From NCBI GenBank assembly GCA_900556545.1, contig USPE01000137.1, positions 1 through 5,581 on the forward strand: a DNA stretch of 5,581 bases, written 5' to 3'. The notes below the pieces were generated by a model, which was not told the DNA's origin, did not search any database, and saw only the letters and a list, made by a program, of their open reading frames with translations. Below, in pieces: positions 1-5,478 of the stretch; the first letter of the stretch is position 1; the number at the start of each line of letters is the position of its first letter. Source of the stretch: an uncultured Peptococcaceae bacterium (GTDB taxonomy: Bacteria > Bacillota > Peptococcia > Peptococcales > Peptococcaceae). The translations under genes and the position numbers were made by a program.

Positions 1-1092
1 CAGCAGGTGCAAAAGCCGGGGTTGATTTTGGCTGATTTGGATTTGGCCTTTCAGGTTATTCGAGACTGTGCGCGGGAGGACAGTCTGGAAGGCATTTATG
101 TCAATGATTTTGCACTGTATGAGCAGCTGCAGCAGCAGATTGTTTCCCGCAAAATTCGGTTTAAGATTCGCTGGCGGGAAGAAGATTTGCTGGAGCGGTT
201 TCAGCTTTATGGGGAGATACGGCAGATTCACCGCAGAAAGATATGGCTGAAAAATGGTGGTTATCTGGTGTTTGACCGCACCGAAGCGTTGCAGGTGGTA
301 GATGTGAATACGGGAAAATTCACCGGTAAGCGCAATTTTCAGTCCACCATCGTGCAGATGAATCAGGAAGCTGCGCGGGAAATTGCCTGGCAGATTCGTT
401 TGCGCAATCTGTCCGGCATCATTTTGATAGACTTTATTGATATGGAACGGCCGGAGGATCAGGAACAGGTGCTGGCAGTGCTGGAACAGGCGCTGCAGCA
501 GGACAGAGTAAAAACTTCTGTTTTGGGCATGACTCAGCTGGGATTGGTAGAAATGACCCGCAAAAAAACCAGAGCGCCGTTGAGCGAAGTATTGGAGCAG
601 CCTTGTCCGCTTTGTCAGGAACGGGGACGGGTGGACAGTGCTGCCACCATAGGGCTGCGTATTGTTCATGAACTGGAAGAAGAAGCGCGGCGCTCTAATG
701 CGCCTGTGCTGCTGGTGAGCTGTTATCCCACTGTGGCTGCCTGGCTGATCGGTGTTGAGGGCAAGCAGCTGGAACAGCTGGAGCAATGGCTGCACTGCCA
801 GCTGCTGGTGCGGGGGGATGATTGTTTTGCAGCGGGCAGTTATCGCATTATCCCCCAGTATGATGCCGATTGGCATCAACAGCTGCCGGTTTGCCGAGGA
901 GAGATTTTGCAGATAAAAATTGAGGCGATCCATCAGGAGCAGCAGCAGGACGGCATTGCCCGGTTGAACGGCTATATTATCCAGGTGTCCGGCGGTGCGG
1001 CGCAGTTTGGCCGCTGGGTTGCTGTAGAGGTGCAGCATGTGATGAAAACCCACGCCATTGCCAGCATCATCAAGCAGGAGGTGGTGGTATGA
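1..1092 (+). CDS. rng: Ribonuclease G/E family endoribonuclease (5'-truncated by window edge)
   Basis: This is a single-strand-specific endoribonuclease that initiates mRNA decay and processes structured RNA in the cytoplasm. The frame is open from base 1, so the N-terminal S1-containing part lies outside the window. Seen in sequence: VDVNTGKF, with Asp at 301-303 and Asn at 307-309, matching the Mg-binding D303/N305 of E. coli RNase E. IDFIDM follows, with its first Asp at 430-432. The two Asp are 43 codons apart, as in E. coli. Next come LGMTQLGLVEMTRKKTR (RNase G-like) and the zinc-link CPLC at 604-615, which holds the dimer or tetramer together. About 150 residues follow the link, so this is a short RNase G-like form without the long scaffold tail of enterobacterial RNase E. 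The stop overlaps the next start by 4 bp, implying cotranscription and translational coupling. Confidence 0.93.
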   Translation, partial: QQVQKPGLILADLDLAFQVIRDCAREDSLEGIYVNDFALYEQLQQQIVSRKIRFKIRWREEDLLERFQLYGEIRQIHRRKIWLKNGGYLVFDRTEALQVVDVNTGKFTGKRNFQSTIVQMNQEAAREIAWQIRLRNLSGIILIDFIDMERPEDQEQVLAVLEQALQQDRVKTSVLGMTQLGLVEMTRKKTRAPLSEVLEQPCPLCQERGRVDSAATIGLRIVHELEEEARRSNAPVLLVSCYPTVAAWLIGVEGKQLEQLEQWLHCQLLVRGDDCFAAGSYRIIPQYDADWHQQLPVCRGEILQIKIEAIHQEQQQDGIARLNGYIIQVSGGAAQFGRWVAVEVQHVMKTHAIASIIKQEVVV

Positions 1093-1796
1093 GGTTGTTT
1101 GCCTTGTCCGATCCCCATCTCTCCTTTGATGGGCAGGGAAATGCCTATAAGCCCATGGATATATTTGGCGATGGTTGGCAAAATCACAGCAGCCGCATTC
1201 AAAGGCAGTGGCTGGAGCAGGTGCAGGCCGATGATGTGGTGCTGCTGCCCGGTGATATTTCCTGGGCTATGACATTGGATGAGGTGCAGCCCGATTTGGA
1301 GTTTTTGGCTGCGCTGCCCGGTTATAAAATTATTTCCAAGGGCAACCACGATTTATGGTGGGACAGTTTGGCCAAGGTGCAGAAAATTTTGCCCGATGGC
1401 TTTGCCATTTTGCAGAATAACAGCTTTGTCTTTGGCGATACGGTTATTTGCGGTACCAGAGGCTGGCAGTGTCCCGACGGCGCTTTTGCCGATGACCATG
1501 ATGAAAAGATTTTTCGGCGGGAATTGGGGCGGCTCAAGCTTTCTTTGGACAGCGCGCCAAAAGATACAGCCCGCAAAATTGTTATGCTGCATTATCCGCC
1601 GGTCAATGGGCGGCAGGAAAAAAGTGAATTTGTGGAGCTGATGGAGCAATATCATGTGGATATTTGTCTGTACGGACATTTGCACAGCCATGCTGTGCGC
1701 ACCGCTTTGGAAGGTGTGCATTGGGGCATGGAGTTTCAGTTGGTCAGCGCCGACTATTTATCTTTTCAGCCAAAGCTGATTTTGCAGAATTTATAA
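1089..1796 (+). CDS. Calcineurin-like metallophosphoesterase (COG1768-type predicted phosphohydrolase)
   Basis: A 235-aa cytoplasmic two-metal phosphoesterase. The whole metal-binding signature is visible: D8-x-H10 in SDPHLSF, GDISWAM with D56, GNHD with N86/H87, HYPP with H168, and GHLH with H197/H199. The KPMDIFG stretch near residue 21, PGDISWAM, and the KGNHDLWW run fit the small Bacillota family COG1768, whose substrate is unknown as far as I know. Pro at position 9 replaces the more usual Leu of SDLH, which is a mild variant. The start is supported by AGGAGG at 1076-1081, 7 nt upstream, inside the end of the RNase gene. The ATGA overlap suggests coupled translation with that nuclease. 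A role in nucleotide or RNA-end metabolism is plausible from the pairing but is only inference. Confidence 0.9.
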   Translation: MRLFALSDPHLSFDGQGNAYKPMDIFGDGWQNHSSRIQRQWLEQVQADDVVLLPGDISWAMTLDEVQPDLEFLAALPGYKIISKGNHDLWWDSLAKVQKILPDGFAILQNNSFVFGDTVICGTRGWQCPDGAFADDHDEKIFRRELGRLKLSLDSAPKDTARKIVMLHYPPVNGRQEKSEFVELMEQYHVDICLYGHLHSHAVRTALEGVHWGMEFQLVSADYLSFQPKLILQNL

Positions 1797-1856
1797 TTAT
1801 ATAGATGGTATTATGTATGATTGGACTTTTATAAGTCAAAGGTCATGCAAAAGTGA

Positions 1857-1862
1857 GATAAT
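1857..1862 (+). promoter_or_regulatory. Possible extended -10 promoter for ridA
   Basis: GATAAT preceded by TG-A (1854-1856) resembles an extended -10 element. No good -35 box sits 16-18 bp upstream. A start near 1869 would leave a leader of only about 17 nt, just enough for the ribosome binding site. No terminator is visible in the 89-bp gap after the phosphoesterase gene, so readthrough from upstream is an equally good explanation for ridA expression. Confidence 0.3.
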
Positions 1863-1870
1863 CAATAAAT

Positions 1871-1877
1871 GAGGAGG
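1871..1877 (+). promoter_or_regulatory. Strong ribosome binding site of ridA
   Basis: GAGGAGG lies 8 nt before the ATG at 1886. It is a near-consensus Shine-Dalgarno and fixes the start of ridA, in line with a well-translated housekeeping gene. Confidence 0.85.
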
Positions 1878-1885
1878 AATTTTTT

Positions 1886-2263
1886 ATGAAACAGATTATT
1901 CAAACCAACAATGCGCCGCAGGCTATCGGGCCATATTCTCAGGCAGTGATGGCAGGGGGGATGTTGTTTGTATCCGGTCAGATTCCGGTGATTCCGACAA
2001 CAGGCCAGATTGTGTCAGACAAAGTGGAAGAACAGGCCCGTCAGGTGATGGAAAATGTGAAGGCTGTGGTAGAAGCTGCCGGTCTTACCTTGGATGATGT
2101 AGTAAAAACCAGCGTATTTATTAAAAACATGGATGACTTTGCCACCATCAATGGTGTGTACAGCCAGTATTTTAAAGAAAATTGTCCGGCACGGGCTTGC
2201 GTGGAAGTGGCCCGTCTGCCGAAAGATGTGCTGTTGGAAATGGAAGCCATCGCAGTAAAATAA
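1886..2263 (+). CDS. ridA: RidA family 2-iminobutanoate/2-iminopropanoate deaminase
   Basis: RidA hydrolyses reactive enamine/imine intermediates such as 2-aminoacrylate, released by PLP enzymes like threonine dehydratase, to keto acids and ammonia. This protects PLP enzymes in the cytoplasm. The 125 residues are the normal full length of the YjgF/YER057c/UK114 family, which forms trimers with active sites at subunit interfaces. Visible signatures: IGPYSQA with Y17, VSGQIP around residues 29-34, the PARACVEVARLPKD block with the substrate-carboxylate-binding Arg at 103 (R105 of E. coli RidA) and the conserved Cys at 105, and EMEAIAV with E118/E120 at the C-terminus. The intact Arg places it in the active RidA subgroup rather than the inactive Rid paralogues. 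It is followed 35 bp downstream by a terminator, so it ends its transcription unit. Confidence 0.95.
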   Translation: MKQIIQTNNAPQAIGPYSQAVMAGGMLFVSGQIPVIPTTGQIVSDKVEEQARQVMENVKAVVEAAGLTLDDVVKTSVFIKNMDDFATINGVYSQYFKENCPARACVEVARLPKDVLLEMEAIAVK

Positions 2264-2298
2264 CCGCCTTTTGTTACAATGATCAATAAGGGCGCCAG

Positions 2299-2328
2299 AG
2301 CCTGTCGGGATTACCGGCAGGCTTTTTT
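2299..2328 (+). terminator. Rho-independent terminator after ridA
   Basis: The 10-nt arm AGCCTGTCGG (2299-2308) pairs with CCGGCAGGCT (2314-2323) with one G-U pair across a 5-nt GATTA loop. A run of T follows to 2328. This is a textbook intrinsic terminator closing the ridA unit. Confidence 0.9.
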
Positions 2329-2567
2329 GGTGTGCGATGCTGCATTATCGGGAGATTGTTGGTTGCCTACCATCCTCGACCAGAAAGGCGTCGGGTACCA
2401 GACAGTTTTAGCACTGTTCCCCTTAGTCGGACTACGTCCGCCACGGTTGGAGCAGCTGGTCAAATTGTCCGCTTCAATGTCGACAACGGCAACAAAACAT
2501 CTCCCTGGTTTGCGCATAAGGATAGTCGGAGCGGATTTAGAACACTGTTTGCTTATGTGAGATGTTG
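2329..2567 (+). other. Gene-free spacer with long-range complementary arms; possible structured RNA or repeat element
   Basis: No convincing coding sequence is visible. Several frames stay open here on both strands, but none has a ribosome binding site or a recognisable motif. What stands out is complementarity. The 18-nt arm 2350-2367 (GGGAGAT...GTTGCC) faces 2488-2505 (GGCAAC...ATCTCCC) with about 15 of 18 pairs. Inside it small hairpins can form: TACC/CGAC against GTCG/GGTA (2368-2397), ACAGT/ACTGT (2402-2417), CGGAC/GTCCG (2428-2440) and TTGTC/GACAA (2465-2486). A separate 8-bp stem pairs 2513-2520 with 2552-2559. This would suit a multi-branched RNA, but a degraded mobile or interspersed repeat is equally possible. 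I do not match it to RNase P, tmRNA, 6S, SRP RNA or a T-box. Strand is assumed from its neighbours. Confidence 0.35.
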
Positions 2568-2576
2568 TGCTATACT
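2568..2576 (+). promoter_or_regulatory. Extended -10 promoter of the membrane protein/HEPN/Imm5-like cassette
   Basis: TGCTATACT contains TGn followed by TATACT, a 5/6 match to the -10 consensus. The -35 region is weak (TTGCTT at 2549-2554, 16 bp spacing), which extended -10 promoters tolerate. It lies downstream of the ridA terminator and upstream of the first cassette gene, giving a leader of roughly 40 nt. Confidence 0.5.
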
Positions 2577-2623
2577 TGGGTTAATAAACCAATGGATAAA
2601 TCGAAAGTTGCAGGAGGAATATT

Positions 2624-2869
2624 ATGAAGAAAATGAAAGAGTGTCTTTTTTCTGAAAAAGGGATGAAGATTGTCAACACACTTTTCGTTCTATCAATGTT
2701 TTTCTATAGAAGCGGATTGATTTTTATTGCTTATGCTGCCTGGATTGTCTATCTTGCATTTTGTATTAAGCACACAGAGTCAAAAGGAAGTAAGATAATT
2801 TATTTTATATTTGTTGGGATTGCAGCCATTATGATTTGTTTGAATCTGTACTTTTTACTGAAAGGATAG
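2624..2869 (+). CDS. Small hydrophobic membrane protein of unknown function
   Basis: An 81-aa protein I cannot assign to a named family. A charged N-terminus (MKKMKECLFSEKG) is followed by hydrophobic stretches at about residues 16-27, 31-48 and 58-79, separated by a YRS turn and a polar HTESKGSK loop (50-57). It therefore probably crosses the membrane two or three times with little exposed outside the bilayer. AGGAGG at 2612-2617, 6 nt before the ATG, makes it a credible gene despite its size. It is clearly more AT-rich than the genes on either side and almost lacks the Gln-rich, CAG-heavy coding seen in its neighbours, hinting at separate origin. It ends 6 bp before the HEPN gene, so the two are likely cotranscribed. 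A membrane partner for the cassette is possible but unproven. Confidence 0.75.
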   Translation: MKKMKECLFSEKGMKIVNTLFVLSMFFYRSGLIFIAYAAWIVYLAFCIKHTESKGSKIIYFIFVGIAAIMICLNLYFLLKG

Positions 2870-2875
2870 TGGTTG

Positions 2876-3601
2876 ATGTTGGAACAGGAACAATTGCGGG
2901 AACAACTGCGATATAAGCAGGGGGCAGCCTTTGATGCTGATTATAACGGGTTCACTTTTTTACAGTTTTATGAGCCGTCAGGGCCGTTTTTGCAGTTGTT
3001 TTGGGATACGGCCTATCAGCTGTCCAGCCTGCATCGGTATTTGGAGTATGCTCGTCGTTATCTGGAAACCTATTTGCAGCAGGGGCAGCAGCATGGTGAT
3101 TTGCTGGCAGCAAAAAATACAGCGGCGGAGGTTCGGTATTTATATGAGGAAACCTTTTTGGCCGATCAGACGTATCTTTTGCCTTATCAGTATCAGGCGG
3201 TCTTTTTGATGCTGTATACGCTTTATGAAAATTTTCTTACTGACTTGGTAAATTTGGTGGAAGCAGAGCAGGGTGTTGTGTTTTCAGCCAAAGCTTATCG
3301 AGGGGCGCTGGTTCACCAATATGTGCAGTTTTTGAATCAGCAGGGAAATTTGCAGATTGTCTTTGATGCGCAGACCGAGCAGCAATTTGATTGGATTCGG
3401 AAACTTCGTAATGCTCTGGTACATAATGGCGGCCGGGTGGATTCTTCTGGGCTGAAAAAAACGATAACGGCTCAATTTCCCCATCTGATAGAACATGACA
3501 GAATCGTATTGGAGTATGAATTTTTGATAGAGGCCTTTGCAGTGACAGGAGCTATGATAGCTGCTGTGGAAAAGGGCTATTGGCATCAGGATAAGGAGTG
3601 A
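2876..3601 (+). CDS. HEPN-domain-like protein (putative RNase or toxin)
   Basis: A 241-aa, largely helical soluble protein. The key feature is R178-N-A-L-V-H183 followed by NGG, in the context IRKLRNALVHNGG. This matches the Rx4-6H catalytic signature of HEPN domains, many of which are metal-independent RNases in toxin-antitoxin, abortive-infection and CRISPR-linked systems. Upstream, FLMLYTLYENFLTDLVNLVE (about 110-129) fits the helix that precedes the motif in RiboL-PSP/MAE_28990-type HEPN proteins. The N-terminal 100 residues are aromatic-rich and unassigned. I chose ATG at 2876, with AGGA at 2863-2866 about 9 nt upstream; TTG at 2873 would add one residue. Gene order with an immunity-like protein 5 bp downstream supports a toxin-type role, but a non-catalytic HEPN or apha-helical homologue remains possible. 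Confidence 0.72.
   Translation: MLEQEQLREQLRYKQGAAFDADYNGFTFLQFYEPSGPFLQLFWDTAYQLSSLHRYLEYARRYLETYLQQGQQHGDLLAAKNTAAEVRYLYEETFLADQTYLLPYQYQAVFLMLYTLYENFLTDLVNLVEAEQGVVFSAKAYRGALVHQYVQFLNQQGNLQIVFDAQTEQQFDWIRKLRNALVHNGGRVDSSGLKKTITAQFPHLIEHDRIVLEYEFLIEAFAVTGAMIAAVEKGYWHQDKE
3593..3598 (+). promoter_or_regulatory. Ribosome binding site that decides the GTG start at 3607
   Basis: AAGGAG sits at the end of the HEPN gene. It is 8 nt before GTG at 3607, whereas the upstream in-frame GTG at 3598 overlaps it and could not use it. The site therefore favours 3607. Confidence 0.7.
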
Positions 3602-3606
3602 AGCAT

Positions 3607-4134
3607 GTGGCAAAACCACGAAAAATGCTGGGCGATGTAACTGGACCATCCGCTGTTGCGATGATGGCTTTGATCGAAACCCAGAGTCAGGCTACTTTGG
3701 GGCAGTGGGCAGTTACCTTTGCCCAAAGGGAGATAGCCCCCATTTATAATGCCCGCTGTCAGGAGAGTACGGCTATTTCTGCGGCGTTGGCAGCGGCGCG
3801 GCAATATTTGGAAGGCACTGTTTCTTTGAAAGAAATCAAGGCGGTGGTCAAGGAAACCAACCAGCTGGCCAAAACCTACGAAAAAGATGTGGCAGCTCAG
3901 GCGGCGGTTCGGGCTGCGGCAACGGCATGCAGCGCAGTTTATTTGCCTACGGCAGCCCTTGGCTATGTATTTTATGCAATTGCAGCCATGGTATATGACA
4001 GGGGGGGCATCCAAGAACAGCCGGATGTATATGACCGACTGGCAGAAGAAGCTTTTGCCGATATATTGGCATCTTTGCAGGCAGCGGCTGTTGCCGAAGA
4101 ACCTCAGCCGGTAAAAGTGAAGTGGCATTGTTGA
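3607..4134 (+). CDS. Imm5-like putative immunity protein
   Basis: A 175-aa, alanine-rich, all-helical protein. The layout resembles the 'putative immunity protein' / Imm5-like domain known mostly from actinobacterial and some Bacillota genomes. It has an LGQWAVTFAQREIAPIY helix (about 31-47), then AISAALAAARQYLEGTVSLKEIK (56-78; family pattern RxAIEAARAWxxG), then a KDVAAQAAVRAAATACSAVY helix (93-112) and a YVFYAIAAMVYD helix (120-131). No signal peptide or convincing membrane segment is seen. The GTG start at 3607 is chosen for its AAGGAG; GTG at 3598 or ATG at 3625 are alternatives. It begins 5 bp after the HEPN stop, so expression is surely linked. If the HEPN protein is toxic, this would be the natural neutraliser, but family members also occur without an obvious toxin. 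Confidence 0.68.
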   Translation: MAKPRKMLGDVTGPSAVAMMALIETQSQATLGQWAVTFAQREIAPIYNARCQESTAISAALAAARQYLEGTVSLKEIKAVVKETNQLAKTYEKDVAAQAAVRAAATACSAVYLPTAALGYVFYAIAAMVYDRGGIQEQPDVYDRLAEEAFADILASLQAAAVAEEPQPVKVKWHC

Positions 4135-4163
4135 CGTTGGAAGTTATGGTATAAAAAATATGC

Positions 4164-4211
4164 AAAAAGGCTTGCGGAGCATCGGTTTGGATGTTAGCTG
4201 CAAGTCTTTTT
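4164..4211 (+). terminator. Intrinsic terminator after the Imm5-like gene, probably bidirectional
   Basis: AAAAAGGCTTGC (4164-4175) pairs with GCAAGTCTTTTT (4200-4211), 12 bp with one G-U. An inner stem AGCATC/GATGTT lies between the arms. The A and T runs sit at the outer ends of the arms, so the complementary strand also reads as a hairpin plus T run. It closes the three-gene cassette 29 bp after its last stop. Confidence 0.85.
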
Positions 4212-4248
4212 GTTTGTCTGCGATATATTTTTATTTTGCAAAATAGTA

Positions 4249-4277
4249 TTGACTGGGATTATGTGATGGGGTAATCT
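4249..4277 (+). promoter_or_regulatory. Probable sigma-A promoter of the lipoprotein gene
   Basis: TTGACT (4249-4254, 5/6 to the -35 consensus) is separated by exactly 17 bp from TAATCT (4272-4277, only 3/6 to -10). It lies just after a terminator and ahead of an isolated gene, where a promoter must exist. Transcription would start near 4284 and give a leader of about 50 nt. Confidence 0.45.
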
Positions 4278-4320
4278 ATGGATAGTTACATGTGTAGAAC
4301 CGTTACCGTTGATGTACACA
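4271..4320 (+). promoter_or_regulatory. Two inverted repeats in the lipoprotein promoter/leader
   Basis: GTAATCTAT (4271-4279) faces ATAGTTAC (4282-4289) with a one-base bulge and overlaps the proposed -10 box. TGTGTA (4291-4296) faces TACACA (4315-4320), enclosing a tandem ACCGTT ACCGTT and ending directly at the GGGAGG ribosome binding site (4321-4326). Either could be an operator or a leader hairpin that masks the ribosome site. No regulator family is recognisable from the sites. Confidence 0.35.
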
Positions 4321-4333
4321 GGGAGGAAGCACT

Positions 4334-5311
4334 ATGAAATCAACTTTGTTGCAAACATATCAATGTGGAAGAAGAATTGCAGTTTCAGTGATGATTATGC
4401 TGCTGGCGGTGTTGTTGGCCGGCGGGTTGTCTGCCTGCGCGCAACAACAGCGGCTGGACGCTGTGTTGGGTGATGTTGCGGAAAAACGTGATGAAATTGA
4501 CATGGCCTATCTGCGCTGGGGCAGTGTTGAGATATTTATGGAAGAACCTGCGCAGATTGAACAGTTGTGGCAGGAATTGCAGCAACTGCAGGTGCAAGAG
4601 GAACCTCAACCGCAAATCAATCAGGCAGCTCATACCATTATTTTTACCGATGAAGAAGCGCCCGATTGGCTGGGCGGTGTTGCCTGGAATACCGATTGCA
4701 CTGAGATGTGGCTGATTGGTACGGAGTATGAAGCCAATACTTACTGGCAAAGTAACGAGCCGGAACAGGTGCAGCAGTTGTTGGCGCAATTTTGCAGTGA
4801 TGCTCGCGAAGAATGGAGCCATACAACCATATATGCCGATCTGACAGGTGATGGGCAGGCAGAATGGCTGGTAACCAACCCGGCAAAAGGGTTCAGCGTT
4901 TATACCGAGGATGGGAAAACGCTGCACAGCAGCGACTGGGTCGATTTTTACGGCAGCTATCATTTGTGCCGTCTGGAGGAAGAACAATATGGGCTGTTGT
5001 ATTATGCACCGCCTTATGCGCCGCTGGCAGGAAACGATAATTATATAACCAGCTGGCAGCTTTGGACCTTTGATGAAGCCGGAACCGGTGTGGAGACAGC
5101 CCATGGGGAGCTTTCGTTCACCCTTGCAGATTTGCAGGATGAAGCAGAGAATGTGGTCCAATTTTTGCAGACCATCAATGGTTATCTGGATGATTCCTGC
5201 TTGCTTTATGCCGATGATGGAGCTGGTACACAGCGGTACAGCACTGTTGAGCAGCGAGTGCAGCAGCAGGAAGAAACTGCATCGGGCTGGCTGAAAAATC
5301 TGACTGTATAA
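4334..5311 (+). CDS. Secreted lipoprotein of unknown function with a calcium-loop-like motif
   Basis: A 325-aa protein with a classic type II signal: positive residues at 13-14, a hydrophobic core VMIMLLAVLLAGG (19-31), and lipobox LSAC with the lipidated Cys at 35. It should be anchored to the outer face of the cytoplasmic membrane. The mature N-terminus is Gln/Glu-rich (about 74-96, QIEQLWQELQQLQVQEEPQ) and may form a helix or coiled coil. The segment ADLTGDGQAEWL (168-179) has the D-x-T-G-D-G-x-x-E spacing of EF-hand-like/FG-GAP calcium loops, often seen before a VCBS-like beta repeat. The rest is acidic and aromatic-rich with no enzyme motif I recognise. Cys at 122, 154, 213 and 297 could form disulfides if exported. 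GGGAGG at 4321-4326, 7 nt upstream, supports the ATG. It stands alone between a terminator and an AT-rich spacer. Confidence 0.85.
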   Translation: MKSTLLQTYQCGRRIAVSVMIMLLAVLLAGGLSACAQQQRLDAVLGDVAEKRDEIDMAYLRWGSVEIFMEEPAQIEQLWQELQQLQVQEEPQPQINQAAHTIIFTDEEAPDWLGGVAWNTDCTEMWLIGTEYEANTYWQSNEPEQVQQLLAQFCSDAREEWSHTTIYADLTGDGQAEWLVTNPAKGFSVYTEDGKTLHSSDWVDFYGSYHLCRLEEEQYGLLYYAPPYAPLAGNDNYITSWQLWTFDEAGTGVETAHGELSFTLADLQDEAENVVQFLQTINGYLDDSCLLYADDGAGTQRYSTVEQRVQQQEETASGWLKNLTV

Positions 5312-5385
5312 AGGAACAGTGCCTGGATTTTTTGTAACGATACAAAATGATATAAGCAGACTATGTGAGACGGTTGGCTCTGCTA

Positions 5386-5397
5386 ATTCATATGAAT
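5386..5397. repeat. 12-bp perfect palindrome ATTCATATGAAT
   Basis: A perfect 12-bp palindrome in the AT-rich spacer between the lipoprotein gene and the prolyl-tRNA editing gene. Its size and position suit a dimeric repressor site near the promoter of the downstream gene. I see no convincing -35/-10 pair around it, so an operator role is only possible. Confidence 0.3.
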
Positions 5398-5436
5398 ACA
5401 TGAAAATAATAGAAAAATTCGTATATAGGAGATATC

Positions 5437-5478
5437 ATGCAAAGCATAGAAATTTTGATTGGCGGGATGGATTGGTGA
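5437..5478 (+). CDS. Possible 13-residue leader peptide upstream of the prolyl-tRNA editing gene
   Basis: An ATG with AGGAG at 5427-5431 (5 nt spacing) opens a frame encoding MQSIEILIGGMDW. Its TGA (5476-5478) overlaps the next GTG start (5475-5477), giving a GTGA coupling junction. The downstream GTG has only a weak purine-rich site of its own, so termination of this short frame could feed ribosomes to it. It has no run of prolines or other obvious attenuation codons. It could equally be chance, or the mark of an indel that moved a start out of frame. Confidence 0.4.
   Translation: MQSIEILIGGMDW

Noticed and set aside
553..1000. CAG/CTG-rich stretches as a tandem repeat
   Set aside because: They reflect Gln- and Leu-rich coding within the RNase C-terminal domain and have no fixed period.
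1825..1838. GACTT-TTAT-AAGTC inverted repeat upstream of ridA as an operator
   Set aside because: Five-bp arms with an AT-rich loop are expected by chance in such sequence, and no promoter is firmly placed next to it.
2329..2623. T-box, CRISPR array or tRNA in the spacer
   Set aside because: No T-box core (AGGGTGGNACCGCG), no regularly spaced repeats, and no cloverleaf with TTC-type loop were found.
2279..2655. Overlapping open frames on both strands in the ridA-to-membrane-protein spacer
   Set aside because: Three frames remain open, but none has a Shine-Dalgarno site or a recognisable domain. One starts before and crosses the ridA terminator, and another runs into the membrane protein gene. 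Remnant coding cannot be excluded, but no gene is supported.
3598..3606. Upstream GTG as start of the Imm5-like gene, overlapping the HEPN stop as GTGA
   Set aside because: The only Shine-Dalgarno (AAGGAG at 3593-3598) overlaps this GTG, while it is ideally spaced for GTG at 3607.
5328..5347. Hairpin TTTTGTA/TACAAAA after the lipoprotein gene as a terminator
   Set aside because: The stem is only 7 AT-rich pairs and has no T run after it, since the T run lies on the 5' side. It is not a convincing intrinsic terminator for the + strand.
4385..5401. A 338-codon open frame on the minus strand opposite the lipoprotein gene
   Set aside because: It is antisense to a gene with a lipobox, good ribosome site and sensible composition. 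Its own translation is Ile/Cys/Pro/His-rich without motifs, typical of a codon-bias shadow.
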